From contig JACVIY010000002.1 of assembly GCA_015711755.1 (NCBI GenBank), positions 1-50,867 on the forward strand: a stretch of 50,867 nt of DNA, read 5' to 3'. Under the pieces are notes generated by a model. That model was not told where the DNA came from and searched no databases. It saw only the letters and a program-made list of their open reading frames with translations. This document shows, piece after piece, positions 33,905 through 41,827 of the stretch. A program made the position numbers and the translations under genes. This DNA is from Candidatus Geothermincola secundus. GTDB lineage: Bacteria; Actinomycetota; Geothermincolia; Geothermincolales; Geothermincolaceae. How positions within the stretch are numbered: the stretch's first letter is position 1; each line of letters begins with the position of its first letter.

Positions 33905-35443
33905 ATGAACGTGGGGGAGTGGGCTTATAAGCGATCCATCAACCCTCTTTCCGGGAACAAAGTGGCCTTCGTGGCCGAGGGCAGGGAATACACTTACCGC
34001 GATTTCAACAAGAGGGTCAACCGCCTGGCCAACGGCCTTCTTTCGCTGGGGCTGCGCAAAGGGGACCGCGTGGCCGGACTCTTCTTCAACTGCGTCCCCT
34101 TCATGGACGCCTATTTCGCCTGCGCCAAGTGCGGCTTCATCTGGGTGCCGCTGAACTTCCGCCTCACCGCCTCCGAGCTGGCGGGCCTCTTCGAGGATAC
34201 CCGGCCCCGCGCCTTTCTCTTCCATTCGGAGTTCAACGACCGGGTGACCGAGCTTCGGGGACTGTACGACAAACCGCTTGAACTATGGGCGGTAGCGGGC
34301 GAGCCGGTGCCCGACTTCGCCGAGGACTACGAAGCGTGGGCAGCCGGTTTCGACGATTCGGAGCCGAGGGCGCCGGAGCCGCCGGACATGGAGGACCCCC
34401 AGATGCTCATGTTCACCTCCGGTACCACCGGCAAGCCCAAAGGCGCGCTGCTGCCCCACCGCAAGACCTTCTTCAACACCTTCAACGACGTTCTCGAGCT
34501 TCTCTTCGATTCCAACGCCGTATCCCTGGTCTCCATACCCATATTCCACTCGGGGGGCATCAACATCATCACCATGCCCACCTTCTACTGCGGGGGCACG
34601 GTCATCTTCCAGAAGTTCTGGAACCCCCAGGAGGCTCTCCAGATCATCAACGACCGCAAGGTGACCCATTTCGGGGCGGTGCCCACCATGCTGCAGATGA
34701 TGCTGGACGTGCCCGACTTCGAGCGCTATGACCTGAGCTCCCTGCGGGGAGTGGGCATCGGCGGCTCTCCCGCCTCCCGGGAGCTCCTGGAGAACATCCG
34801 CGACCGCATGAAAGTGCCCCTGGTGGCCCAGGTCTTCGGATGCACCGAGACCTCGGTGGTATGCTACTGCACCAACATGGAGAAGATAGGCAGCGCGGGG
34901 CTGCCCCAGTTCCTGGGAGACGTCAAGGTGATCAAGGAGGACGGGAGCGAGGTCACTCCAGGTTCCGGTGAAGTGGGGGAGGTCTGCGCCAGGGGGCCCA
35001 TGGTCATGTTGGGTTACTGGAACAACCCCGAGGCCACCGCCGAGGCCATCGTCGACGGCTGGTTCCACTTCGGCGACCTGGCCACCGTGGACGAGGACGG
35101 ATACATCTACATAGTCGACCGCAAGAAGGACATGATCATCAGCGGCGGCGAGAACATCTATCCCGCCGAGGTCGAGAAGGTGCTGTCCACCCACCCCGCC
35201 GTCGCCGACGTGGCGGTGATCGGCGCGCCCGATCCAAAATGGGGCGAGGTGGGGCTGGCCCTGGTGGTCCCGCGGGAGGGGCGGGAAATAACCCTTCAGG
35301 AAATAGAGGATTTCTGCGAAGGCAAACTGGCCCGCTATAAGATACCCAAGCAGCTTTTAAAGGTGGAGTCCATCCCCCGCACCCTCACCGGTAAGATACT
35401 GAAGAAGGAGCTGCGGCAGGCCTACCTGGAACAGCGGAGCTGA
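33905..35443 (+). CDS. Acyl-CoA synthetase (AMP-forming), AssK-like candidate
   Basis: This 512-residue ANL-superfamily ligase has the P-loop MFTSGTTGKPKGALLPH, the A5 region QVFGCTETS, GWFHFGDLATVDEDGYIYIVDRKKDMIISGGENIYPAEVE and the catalytic Lys in PRTLTGKILKKELR. It would activate a carboxylic acid with ATP and CoA. In alkane-degrading anaerobes a similar enzyme (AssK) forms alkylsuccinyl-CoA for the mutase; the location between mutase and crotonase genes fits. I choose the ATG at 33905 with GGGGG eight bases upstream rather than the GTG at 33896. Substrate is inferred from context. Confidence 0.92.
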   Translation: MNVGEWAYKRSINPLSGNKVAFVAEGREYTYRDFNKRVNRLANGLLSLGLRKGDRVAGLFFNCVPFMDAYFACAKCGFIWVPLNFRLTASELAGLFEDTRPRAFLFHSEFNDRVTELRGLYDKPLELWAVAGEPVPDFAEDYEAWAAGFDDSEPRAPEPPDMEDPQMLMFTSGTTGKPKGALLPHRKTFFNTFNDVLELLFDSNAVSLVSIPIFHSGGINIITMPTFYCGGTVIFQKFWNPQEALQIINDRKVTHFGAVPTMLQMMLDVPDFERYDLSSLRGVGIGGSPASRELLENIRDRMKVPLVAQVFGCTETSVVCYCTNMEKIGSAGLPQFLGDVKVIKEDGSEVTPGSGEVGEVCARGPMVMLGYWNNPEATAEAIVDGWFHFGDLATVDEDGYIYIVDRKKDMIISGGENIYPAEVEKVLSTHPAVADVAVIGAPDPKWGEVGLALVVPREGREITLQEIEDFCEGKLARYKIPKQLLKVESIPRTLTGKILKKELRQAYLEQRS

Positions 35444-35485
35444 AAAGCGGGTAAAGGGGCAGAGGGGCGAGGAGGAGGAACGGTG

Positions 35486-36286
35486 ATGACCGAAGGGAAC
35501 GAGCTGTTGGTGGAGAGAGACGGGCCGGTGGCACTGCTGACCCTGAACCGCCCGGAGAAGCGCAACGCCCTGTCCTCTTCCCTTCTGGTGTCGCTGGTCG
35601 GGGCCCTGCGGGACCTGGAAGCGGAGGGCGAGGTGCGCTGCGTGGTCCTGCGCGGGGCCGGCGATAAGGCCTTTTCCGCCGGGATGGACCTCTCCGCTCT
35701 GCCGGAAGGCATACCCGCCGACATACAGTCCCTCATCGAGGAGAAGGGGCCGCTGGCCTACGGCCTGGACGCGGTGGAGGAATGCCCGCTCCCGGTCATC
35801 GCCATGATCCGCGGTTGGTGCCTGGGGGCGGGCTGCGAAACCGCCATGGCCTGCGATCTGCGGGTGGGCGCCGCGGGGTGCCGCATGGGCATGCCGCCGG
35901 CGCGCCTGGGCATCGTCTACCCGCCGGAGGGCCTAAACCGCTTCTTACGCGCCGTCGGGCCCTCGGTGACCCGCAAGATATTCCTCACCGCGCGCTACTT
36001 CGAGGGCGAGGAGGCGCTGGCCGGCGGGATGCTGCACTACCTGGTGCCGGACGACCGGCTGGAGGAGTTCACCATGGATCTGGCGCGTGAGGTGGCCGGG
36101 CTCGCTCCCCTTTCCCTGGCCGGGCATAAGCGCTCCCTTTTCCACCTCACCCGCCCGTCCCCTCTTTCCGCGGAGGCGCGGTCGGAGATCGACGGGCTGA
36201 TGGCCCGGGCCCTGGCCAGCGAGGATGCCCGCGAGGGCCTGGCCGCCTTCGTCCAGAAGAGGGAGCCGCGTTTCACCGGAAAGTAG
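35486..36286 (+). CDS. Crotonase-superfamily protein, candidate (alkyl)malonyl-CoA decarboxylase
   Basis: This 266-residue crotonase has the oxyanion-hole segments FSAGMDLS and WCLGAGCETAMACDL (Glu118), and ARLGIVYPPEG with Tyr145. The second catalytic Glu of enoyl-CoA hydratases is absent. As I recall E. coli methylmalonyl-CoA decarboxylase (YgfG/ScpB), its Glu113 and Tyr140 align here, and the stretches TARYFEGEEALAGGMLHYLV and the final EDAREGLAAFVQKREPRFTGK-like end also match; its His66 is Met67 here. Decarboxylation of alkylmalonyl-CoA is the step needed after the mutase. It could still be a hydratase or isomerase. Confidence 0.8.
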   Translation: MTEGNELLVERDGPVALLTLNRPEKRNALSSSLLVSLVGALRDLEAEGEVRCVVLRGAGDKAFSAGMDLSALPEGIPADIQSLIEEKGPLAYGLDAVEECPLPVIAMIRGWCLGAGCETAMACDLRVGAAGCRMGMPPARLGIVYPPEGLNRFLRAVGPSVTRKIFLTARYFEGEEALAGGMLHYLVPDDRLEEFTMDLAREVAGLAPLSLAGHKRSLFHLTRPSPLSAEARSEIDGLMARALASEDAREGLAAFVQKREPRFTGK

Positions 36287-36315
36287 CAGTGGGGGCCCCT
36301 TCCCATCACGAGAAG

Positions 36316-36340
36316 AGGCGGGGCCTTAAAACCCCCGCCT
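36316..36340. terminator. Convergent terminator between crotonase and superoxide reductase genes
   Basis: AGGCGGGG (36316-36323) and CCCCGCCT (36333-36340) form an eight-pair stem with a nine-base loop, between the two convergent genes. Confidence 0.6.
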
Positions 36341-36367
36341 TGCTAGGAGATAAGCCCGGTCGCCTTT

Positions 36368-36745
36368 TCAGCTGCTCTTCCAGAGCCCGTGGAGGTTGCA
36401 GTACTCGCGGGCGGTGACACCCTCTCGGGGAACCGCGAACCTGCCCTCGGGAGCTATGCCCGGCTTGAGGAAGATGCGGAAAGAAGAGTCGCCGGCGACG
36501 ATCTGCACCCACTCGATATAATGGTCGTCCTGCATGGGGTGAGCCACCTCGCCCACCTTGACCAGCACGCCGTCCTCGGCGACCTCCACCACGGGTACGT
36601 GTTTCTCCACCGCGGCGTCCACCATTCCCTCGACCTGCAGCGCCATGGGCTGCCCGCAGCAGACCAGCTCGCCCTTGCCCGCGTGCAGCACTTCCACGAT
36701 GTTCCCGCAGATCTCGCACTTGTAGACCTGTAGCCTTTCCGTCAT
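36368..36745 (-). CDS. dfx: Desulfoferrodoxin (superoxide reductase)
   Basis: This 125-residue protein has an N-terminal desulforedoxin-type iron site (Cys10, Cys13, Cys29, Cys30 in YKCEICG and LVCCGQPM). The C-terminal neelaredoxin domain has EKHVPV, HPMQDDHYIEWVQI and CNLHGLW, supplying the His4-Cys centre. It reduces superoxide to hydrogen peroxide, a protection typical of anaerobes. AAGGAGG lies ten bases before the ATG at 36745; a longer upstream frame has no similarity. It is a single gene, convergent with the mutase operon. Confidence 0.96.
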   Translation of the reverse strand: MTERLQVYKCEICGNIVEVLHAGKGELVCCGQPMALQVEGMVDAAVEKHVPVVEVAEDGVLVKVGEVAHPMQDDHYIEWVQIVAGDSSFRIFLKPGIAPEGRFAVPREGVTAREYCNLHGLWKSS

Positions 36746-36867
36746 CGACCGATACCTCCTTCGCTCCGTTATATCCACGCGCCTGCGATACCGGGTTTTC
36801 TTATACCCGGTAGGGCGAGGCGGTAAACGATAGGGGCGGACCCGCGGAAGGCAGGGAAAGGAGCGCT

Positions 36868-37191
36868 CTACCCCTGTTCTTTGTTGAACATCTCGAAGAG
36901 CATGTGGGGGGATATGGCATCCTCGCGGTGCTCGCTGGCGTAATCGTCGATATAGGGGACCGCCAGTTTGTTCCAGGTCTCGTGATCCCAAGGGTTGTCG
37001 TTTAGGATGAGGGCCACGGCGTAACTCTCCCCGTCATTGGTCATGGCCTGTATCTCGCAGGCGGAGATTTTCTCCTCCAACATGCGCGTCAAGGCGTCGC
37101 GGAGGATGGTCAGAGCCGCGCTGTTGCCAACGATGCTTGCCTTATCGTGGTAGAAGAACTGGGAGAATATATGTAGAAGGGGATACTCCAA
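36868..37191 (-). CDS. Hypothetical protein, 107 residues
   Basis: From a TTG at 37191 with GAGGAGG nine bases upstream, the product reads MEYPLLHIFSQFFYHDKASI, then GNSAALTILRDALTRMLEEK, SACEIQAMTNDGESYAVALI and WNKLAVPYIDDY. It is soluble and mixed alpha/beta, with no membrane segment or metal motif. I do not recognise the family. It stands alone 122 bases upstream of the superoxide reductase on the same strand, so the two might share a transcript. Confidence 0.65.
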   Translation of the reverse strand: MEYPLLHIFSQFFYHDKASIVGNSAALTILRDALTRMLEEKISACEIQAMTNDGESYAVALILNDNPWDHETWNKLAVPYIDDYASEHREDAISPHMLFEMFNKEQG

Positions 37192-37346
37192 TCTCTCACA
37201 CCTCCTCGAGGGCACCCGTGCCCCGCTCCATGTGCCTCTTTCCCGCTACCCTCGCCTCACGCGACGATCATTTGCCGAATCTCCTATCGGCAGAATCCGT
37301 TCATTTCTTCAGCCATGGCCTCGACGACAAGATTTTACGACCTGAA

Positions 37347-37448
37347 GCGGATCCGTAGCAAGATGAGCGGAGGCCCAGCTACGGTCTTCCGCCATTCGCC
37401 GACCCCCTGAGGAAAAAGCCTTTCCGCCGAGAGCGGGCTTTTTCCTCA
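37347..37448 (+). ncRNA. Candidate structured small RNA ending in a terminator
   Basis: The span has two features: a composite stem GCGGA plus CCGTAGC pairing with GCTACGG plus TCCGC (about 37347-37391), then a 13-pair inverted repeat with a U-rich arm (37408-37448). No protein frame here is convincing, and the nearest plus-strand gene is the downstream tRNA. No promoter with both boxes is clear upstream, so this remains a candidate. Confidence 0.35.
37408..37448. terminator. Strong rho-independent terminator (bidirectional)
   Basis: TGAGGAAAAAGCC (37408-37420) and GGCTTTTTCCTCA (37436-37448) are perfect 13-base complements. The A and T tracts in the arms make it functional in both directions. 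It isolates the tRNA gene from upstream transcription. Confidence 0.75.
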
Positions 37449-37477
37449 ACGTTGCGGAGGGTTCGCCGCTGATGGTT

Positions 37478-37483
37478 TATAAT
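37478..37483 (+). promoter_or_regulatory. -10 box of the tRNA-Lys gene
   Basis: A consensus TATAAT lies six bases before the tRNA, so transcription starts at or near its first base. The -35 is not clear. Confidence 0.6.
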
Positions 37484-37489
37484 CCTGAT

Positions 37490-37565
37490 GGGCCGCTAGC
37501 TCAGTCGGCAGAGCACCGGACTTTTAATCCGGGTGTCCTGGGTTCGAGCCCCAGGCGGCCCACCA
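37490..37565 (+). tRNA. tRNA-Lys (anticodon TTT, CCA encoded)
   Basis: The acceptor stem pairs GGGCCGC (37490-37496) with GCGGCCC (37555-37561). The D arm has GCTCAGTCGGCAGAGC, the anticodon loop is CTTTTAA with anticodon TTT at 37523-37525, and the T arm is CCTGG-GTTCGAGC-CCAGG. The discriminator A and an encoded CCA end the 76-base gene. All arms pair. Confidence 0.97.
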
Positions 37566-37689
37566 GCAAAACCGCGCTTGAGAGGCTCGATTGCCTCCCC
37601 GCACCGATCTCTCCGTAAGGATGTTCCTTTCCTTATGAGCGCTTTCCTAACCGTAATCATTGAACCACTTCCGAAAATACATGCTATCC

Positions 37690-37695
37690 TATAAT
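37690..37695 (+). promoter_or_regulatory. -10 box upstream of the HAMP protein gene
   Basis: TATAAT at 37690-37695; no good -35 at the right distance. Confidence 0.4.
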
Positions 37696-37793
37696 GATGA
37701 AAAACATGGACCGCAAGGCCCGCTCGATGCGGAAGAGGCCGCGGCAGCGGGGCTGTGATCGGAGGCGGGACGGCTCGAAGGAGGTCGAAGCGG

Positions 37794-38750
37794 ATGGACG
37801 TCACCGGCGGAGAGAAGTTATGGTTGAAGAAGAGGCGCTCACGGGTGCTCTGGGAGATAACCGCTCTGGTAGCGTTGGTATATGTAGTAGGAGGGCTGGC
37901 GGCGTTCTTCATCGCCCGGACTTCCTACAACCGCCTCTCTCGCAAGAGCACCGACAGGCTCATCGAGGAGAAGGCGGAGACCATCGCCTCCAGCTACGAT
38001 TACCTCGCCGACATGGAGATGCAGCGTCTGTCCCGTGAATACGGTTACGAGAACATCGACCGCCCCAAGCTCTATGAAAAGCTTCTTAAGAAGGACCCCG
38101 ACGACCTGGACCCCCTTCAGGAATACCTGATCAATATGTTGCAGAACATGGAGCGATCCGAGCTGCTGGACCTGCAGTATATCTTCATGATCATTCCGCC
38201 CAATCCCTTCACTCCCAAGCCCGTCAACTTCGCCTCCAACGACCGCTCCCTGCTCTATGCGGATCTGCCTGAGCCCATCAGCCGGGCCATCGAAGAGGAG
38301 AAGTCTTGGATCATCATGGAGGAAGGCCTACCCGAGCTGGGGCTTGAGGGAGAGCAGCTGGTCACCTTCACCAGGATCCCCTCTCCCGTGTCCCCCGACG
38401 TGCTGGTTACCTTCACCGGCATCACCCCCATGGCCCAGGACGTGGCCGAGATCAAGAGGTTCTACGATGACGAGAAGGGCAGCACCATGGCCAGGTTCGG
38501 CCTTGCGGTGGTCATCGGGGTGGTCCTGGTCATCTTCATCACCTTCTTCCTGCTGCGTTATCTCATCAGCAAGCGCATCACCGAGCCCATCGACCTCCTC
38601 TGCGGCGAGGCCGAGGAGGTGCTGGAGGGCAACCTCGACATCGAGGTGGTGGTGCACCGCGGCGGTGAGTTCGAGGGGCTGGAGACCGCCTTCCGCAAGA
38701 TGGTGGAGAGCTTCCGCAAATACATAGCCAAGAGCATCGGCGAGGGATAA
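37794..38750 (+). CDS. HAMP-domain membrane protein
   Basis: This 318-residue protein has a first membrane helix (about 17-42, WEITALVALVYVVGGLAAFFIA), an extracellular region of about 190 residues with no recognised ligand domain, and a second helix (about 232-256, FGLAVVIGVVLVIFITFFLL). A HAMP linker follows (RYLISKRITEPIDLLCGEAEEVLEGNLDIEV) and a short tail. There is no kinase, cyclase or methyl-accepting domain after the HAMP, so it may signal by protein contact or be a truncated receptor. The ATG at 37794 has AAGGAGG nine bases upstream. Confidence 0.85.
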   Translation: MDVTGGEKLWLKKRRSRVLWEITALVALVYVVGGLAAFFIARTSYNRLSRKSTDRLIEEKAETIASSYDYLADMEMQRLSREYGYENIDRPKLYEKLLKKDPDDLDPLQEYLINMLQNMERSELLDLQYIFMIIPPNPFTPKPVNFASNDRSLLYADLPEPISRAIEEEKSWIIMEEGLPELGLEGEQLVTFTRIPSPVSPDVLVTFTGITPMAQDVAEIKRFYDDEKGSTMARFGLAVVIGVVLVIFITFFLLRYLISKRITEPIDLLCGEAEEVLEGNLDIEVVVHRGGEFEGLETAFRKMVESFRKYIAKSIGEG

Positions 38751-38763
38751 GAGGCAGCGTCGA

Positions 38764-38788
38764 AAGGGCCGGGGGAAACTCGGCCCTT
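38764..38788 (+). terminator. Hairpin after the HAMP protein gene
   Basis: AAGGGCCG (38764-38771) pairs with CGGCCCTT (38781-38788), followed by a loose pyrimidine run. Confidence 0.5.
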
Positions 38789-38854
38789 CATCCAGCTCCT
38801 CTTTTCCGTTCGATCGGAGATGAGGGCGCGGCAGATAAAGGAAGGTGGCCGTGG

Positions 38855-39787
38855 TTGTCTGAAGAAGGGGTAAGGCATTACAGCCGCGGGCTTTTCCATG
38901 TCGCCAAACTCATCTGGGCGCTGGGGGAGCGAGTCCTCCGAACCCTGCTGCTCAACCGCTGCGCGCCTCGCATCGGCGGCATAGAGAGGAATATCCGCTA
39001 CCGTTTTGGCGGAAGCCGCCTGCAGTCCCTGGACGTCTTCAGGCCGCGGGGCGAGCCACCCTGGCCCGTGCTGGTCTATATCCACGGCGGGGGCTTCCAT
39101 TTCGGGGACAAACGCACCTATGACCGCGTCTGCCGCCGTTTCGCCTCAGGAGGGCACCTGGTCTGCAACATCAATTACCGCATGGCCCCCCGCTGGGGAT
39201 ACCCCGAGCAGGTTCAGGACGTAGCCGCGGCCATCGCCTGGGCCGCCGATAACGCCTCCTGGTTCGGGGGCGACACCGAGAGGATCTTCATCGCCGGCGA
39301 TTCGGCCGGCGCCTACTTCGCCGCGGAATACGCCGCCCTGATGCTGGACGAAGGACTGGCGAGAAGGGTGCCTGTCGGGGGGTGCGTGCCACCGGAACGG
39401 CTGCGGGGCCTGCTCCTGTTCTACGGCGCCTTCGACTTCGAGAGGGTGCAGCGCACCTCCTTCCCCTTCGTAAGGGAGATGGCCACCGGCTTCCTGGGGC
39501 GGGATCCCGCCGTCTTCGCGGAGAGGGCAAGTGAGGCTTCTCCGCTTCGGCATATATCTCCCGGGTTCCCGCCATGCTTCATCGCCACCAGCGAGATAGA
39601 CCCGCTCCACCCCGAGTCGCTGGAACTGCGGAACAGGCTCTCGGAGGAGGGCCTTCCCTTCCGGCTCCTGACGCTTCCGGCCGCGCAATATCCATTCACC
39701 TGGCACGGTTTTCTCAATTTCTGGTGGTGCAGGGGTGCCCGCCGGACCATGCGGGAGGCCCTGGCCTTCCTGGAAGAGCAGCGCTGA
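38855..39787 (+). CDS. Alpha/beta hydrolase (hormone-sensitive-lipase-type esterase)
   Basis: This 310-residue esterase has the oxyanion-hole motif YIHGGGFHFGD, the nucleophile elbow FIAGDSAGAYFA, an Asp in TSEIDPLHPES and a His in FTWHGFLNF, the HSL-family triad. The N-terminal part is amphipathic without a signal peptide. It would hydrolyse short-chain esters in the cytoplasm; the natural substrate is unknown. The start is a TTG at 38855 preceded by GGAAGGTGG; no ATG is available near it. The HAMP gene ends 104 bases upstream, with a hairpin between. Confidence 0.88.
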   Translation: MSEEGVRHYSRGLFHVAKLIWALGERVLRTLLLNRCAPRIGGIERNIRYRFGGSRLQSLDVFRPRGEPPWPVLVYIHGGGFHFGDKRTYDRVCRRFASGGHLVCNINYRMAPRWGYPEQVQDVAAAIAWAADNASWFGGDTERIFIAGDSAGAYFAAEYAALMLDEGLARRVPVGGCVPPERLRGLLLFYGAFDFERVQRTSFPFVREMATGFLGRDPAVFAERASEASPLRHISPGFPPCFIATSEIDPLHPESLELRNRLSEEGLPFRLLTLPAAQYPFTWHGFLNFWWCRGARRTMREALAFLEEQR

Positions 39788-39844
39788 GGAAGCTATCGGT
39801 CCATTCTCGAGCTCGCCCTCGCCCAGGCGCCCCGCGGGTTGCAC

Positions 39845-40300
39845 TCAGTCAACATCGACGGAGTTGCCGCAGCGGTTGCACCGCTTGGCCCCCCTGAACA
39901 GGGTATTGCCGCAATCGGGGCAGTGATACCTCCTCTCCTCTTCCTCCACCCACCGCTCCGTGCCCCACTCCCGCCACTGGGGTATGGCTCGCAGCATGAC
40001 CTTCCTTCCAACCGGCATGATGAAGCCCTCCACGTGCTCGCAGGGCCAGTCCGGGCACTGATGGCAGCCCTCGTAGCCGCGCTCCCGCGTGCAGGACTTG
40101 AAGGGGCAGACCCTGCAGTAGAGGAAGACCCTGTCCTCCTCGGCGTTGCATCCCTCGCAGCGTATCTCCTCCGGCGGCACGTTGTAGACGGTGGACAGGC
40201 GCTCCTTGAACTTGAGGTTGCCGTCGCGATGGGCGATGAGGATCCCGCAGACCCCGCAGTAGAGCCCGCAGGGCGAGAGCCATTCCCTTTTCGCTGTCAT
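39845..40300 (-). CDS. DUF3795-type cysteine-rich protein with C-terminal zinc ribbon
   Basis: This 151-residue protein has the DUF3795 beginning LSPCGLYCGVCGILIAH, CEGCNAEEDRVFLYC, CPFKSCTRERGYEGCHQCPDWPC, and a C-terminal zinc ribbon YHCPDCGNTLFRGAKRCNRC. Eight or more cysteines in the first part could bind metal or clusters. The ATG at 40300 has GGAGG six to seven bases upstream. Members are common in anaerobic bacteria and archaea and their role is unknown. It is 133 bases downstream of the DUF2130 gene on the same strand. Confidence 0.85.
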   Translation of the reverse strand: MTAKREWLSPCGLYCGVCGILIAHRDGNLKFKERLSTVYNVPPEEIRCEGCNAEEDRVFLYCRVCPFKSCTRERGYEGCHQCPDWPCEHVEGFIMPVGRKVMLRAIPQWREWGTERWVEEEERRYHCPDCGNTLFRGAKRCNRCGNSVDVD

Positions 40301-40433
40301 GCCCGTCCTCCGGGAATGCAGCCGGCGCTTCTTGCCGGCGCCGATCCGCAGCGCAGGCCGACAGGGGCGCAGCTTCGCTTTCCCGCGGTCCGGCGGCGGC
40401 TCCATCCAGTTTGGCCGAGGGCCGACGGTCTAT

Positions 40434-41720
40434 TCACCATTCGAGGACCTCCCCTTCCTCCTCCGCCTCCAGCTCCCCGTCGTCGCCCGCCGCTATGGCC
40501 TTGAGGTCCAGGCTCTTTATCTCCGGCAGGGAGGCCCCGATGATGCCCTGAAGCTCCCCGTACATACCGGATGTGCTCGCGATGACCCTCTCTATCTGCT
40601 TCTCCCGCTTCTTCCAAAGTCTCTGCATGGCCTGCCTCTCTTTGTCGAGGTCGGCCTGCATGGCCTGGAAGGCCTCCACTATGGCGGCCACCTTCTGGCG
40701 GAAGGAGGGGCCGGACAGGTAGTCGTAGAGCATTTCCATCTTTTGCTCCCGGCCCTCGGCGGCGGCCCTGGCCCGGGACACCTCTCGCAGCTGCATCCTC
40801 AGAGCGAAGGCCAGTCCCTCCAGGGAGGAGCGGTCGCACACCCATATGCCCTGGATGTTCCCCATGCCGCTCAGCCCCCGAGGCAAGGCCCGGCTCACGA
40901 TCACGGCTATGTCCGCTCCCGCCTCCCGTTGATCCGTCTTGAGCTTGTCAATCCATCCATCGCTCCAGTTGCGGGTGTTCTTGGCCTCCCAGATGATGGT
41001 GCCGCAGGGGCGGCCGATCTCGTCATTCACCTTTTGAAGCAGGTCGGCGCCCCGCTGCCCTATCTTCACCGCCTCGAAGTCGTCCTCCGGGCAGAGTCGC
41101 CGCAGCACGTCCTCCAGCACTTCCTCCAAGGCCTCCCCGTGATCGCGGCCGGAGCCGCCCTCCGCCCTCCGCCTGGCCTCATCCAGCTGCTTCGTCAGCG
41201 CCTCCAGCTTGCCCTGGTATTCCTTTTCCTTCAGCTCGAACTGCTGGGCCAGTGCCGCGTGGAGCTCCTCGGTCAGCTTCTTCCTCTCTTCGTCCAGGCG
41301 CCTCTCCATCTCCAGCTGCTGTTCCTGCCGAGCCCGCTCCAGCTCCCTCTCCCTGCGGCGCAGCTCCAGCTCGTGTTTCCGCAGTTCGGCGAGGTTGCGG
41401 TCCCTCTCTTCCAGCTGCCTTTGCAGATCCTCCAGCTCCTGCTGCTGGGCCTTTCGGGCCTCAGCCGCGGCTTCCTTCTCCAGCTCGGCCCGCGCCTGCT
41501 CCAGACGCCTGCCCAGCTCCTCATCGAAGGACCGCAGCCGCTCCTCCAGCTCTCTCTCCCTCTTCTCCATCTCGTCCTGTCGGCGTTGCATCTCCTTTTC
41601 GCGCTTGGCCATCACCGCTCTGAGCTCCTTCTCCAGCTCGCTCCTCATCCGAGCGGAGATGGCCTCGGTCAGGGGTATCTCGCAGCCGCATTCCGGGCAT
41701 ATTATCACCTGTTCGGACAT
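40434..41720 (-). CDS. DUF2130 protein (coiled coil with nuclease-like domain)
   Basis: This 428-residue protein has an N-terminal zinc-finger-like CPECGCEIP, a long coiled coil (about 25-200), then the DUF2130 domain with IGQRGADLLQKV and CGTIIWEAKNTRNWSDGWIDKLKTDQ, where WEAKNT resembles the ExK of restriction-endonuclease-fold nucleases, plus ADIAVIVSRALP and GIWVCDRSSL. A C-terminal coiled coil and acidic tail follow. DUF2130 proteins are widespread and uncharacterised. The start MSEQVIICPEC is at 41720; a TATAAT lies at 41765-41770 on this strand. Confidence 0.85.
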   Translation of the reverse strand: MSEQVIICPECGCEIPLTEAISARMRSELEKELRAVMAKREKEMQRRQDEMEKRERELEERLRSFDEELGRRLEQARAELEKEAAAEARKAQQQELEDLQRQLEERDRNLAELRKHELELRRRERELERARQEQQLEMERRLDEERKKLTEELHAALAQQFELKEKEYQGKLEALTKQLDEARRRAEGGSGRDHGEALEEVLEDVLRRLCPEDDFEAVKIGQRGADLLQKVNDEIGRPCGTIIWEAKNTRNWSDGWIDKLKTDQREAGADIAVIVSRALPRGLSGMGNIQGIWVCDRSSLEGLAFALRMQLREVSRARAAAEGREQKMEMLYDYLSGPSFRQKVAAIVEAFQAMQADLDKERQAMQRLWKKREKQIERVIASTSGMYGELQGIIGASLPEIKSLDLKAIAAGDDGELEAEEEGEVLEW

Positions 41721-41772
41721 GTCTTTCCCCTTTCCTTTCCCGATAATAAGCCCTTACCATGATCATTATAGG

Positions 41773-41795
41773 GGGAGGCGGTGACATCGCCTCCC
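41773..41795 (-). terminator. Hairpin downstream of the ARPP-1-like gene
   Basis: GGGAGGCG (41773-41780) and CGCCTCCC (41788-41795) form a perfect eight-pair stem with a seven-base loop, 33 bases past the stop at 41828. Confidence 0.55.
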
Positions 41796-41827
41796 GGATG
41801 CGATGCCGGGCCGCCCGACGCCCGGCT

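Noticed and set aside
40300-40433. GCCGGC-containing hairpin as terminator of the DUF2130 gene
   Set aside because: The stem is only six self-complementary bases without a T run, too weak to list.
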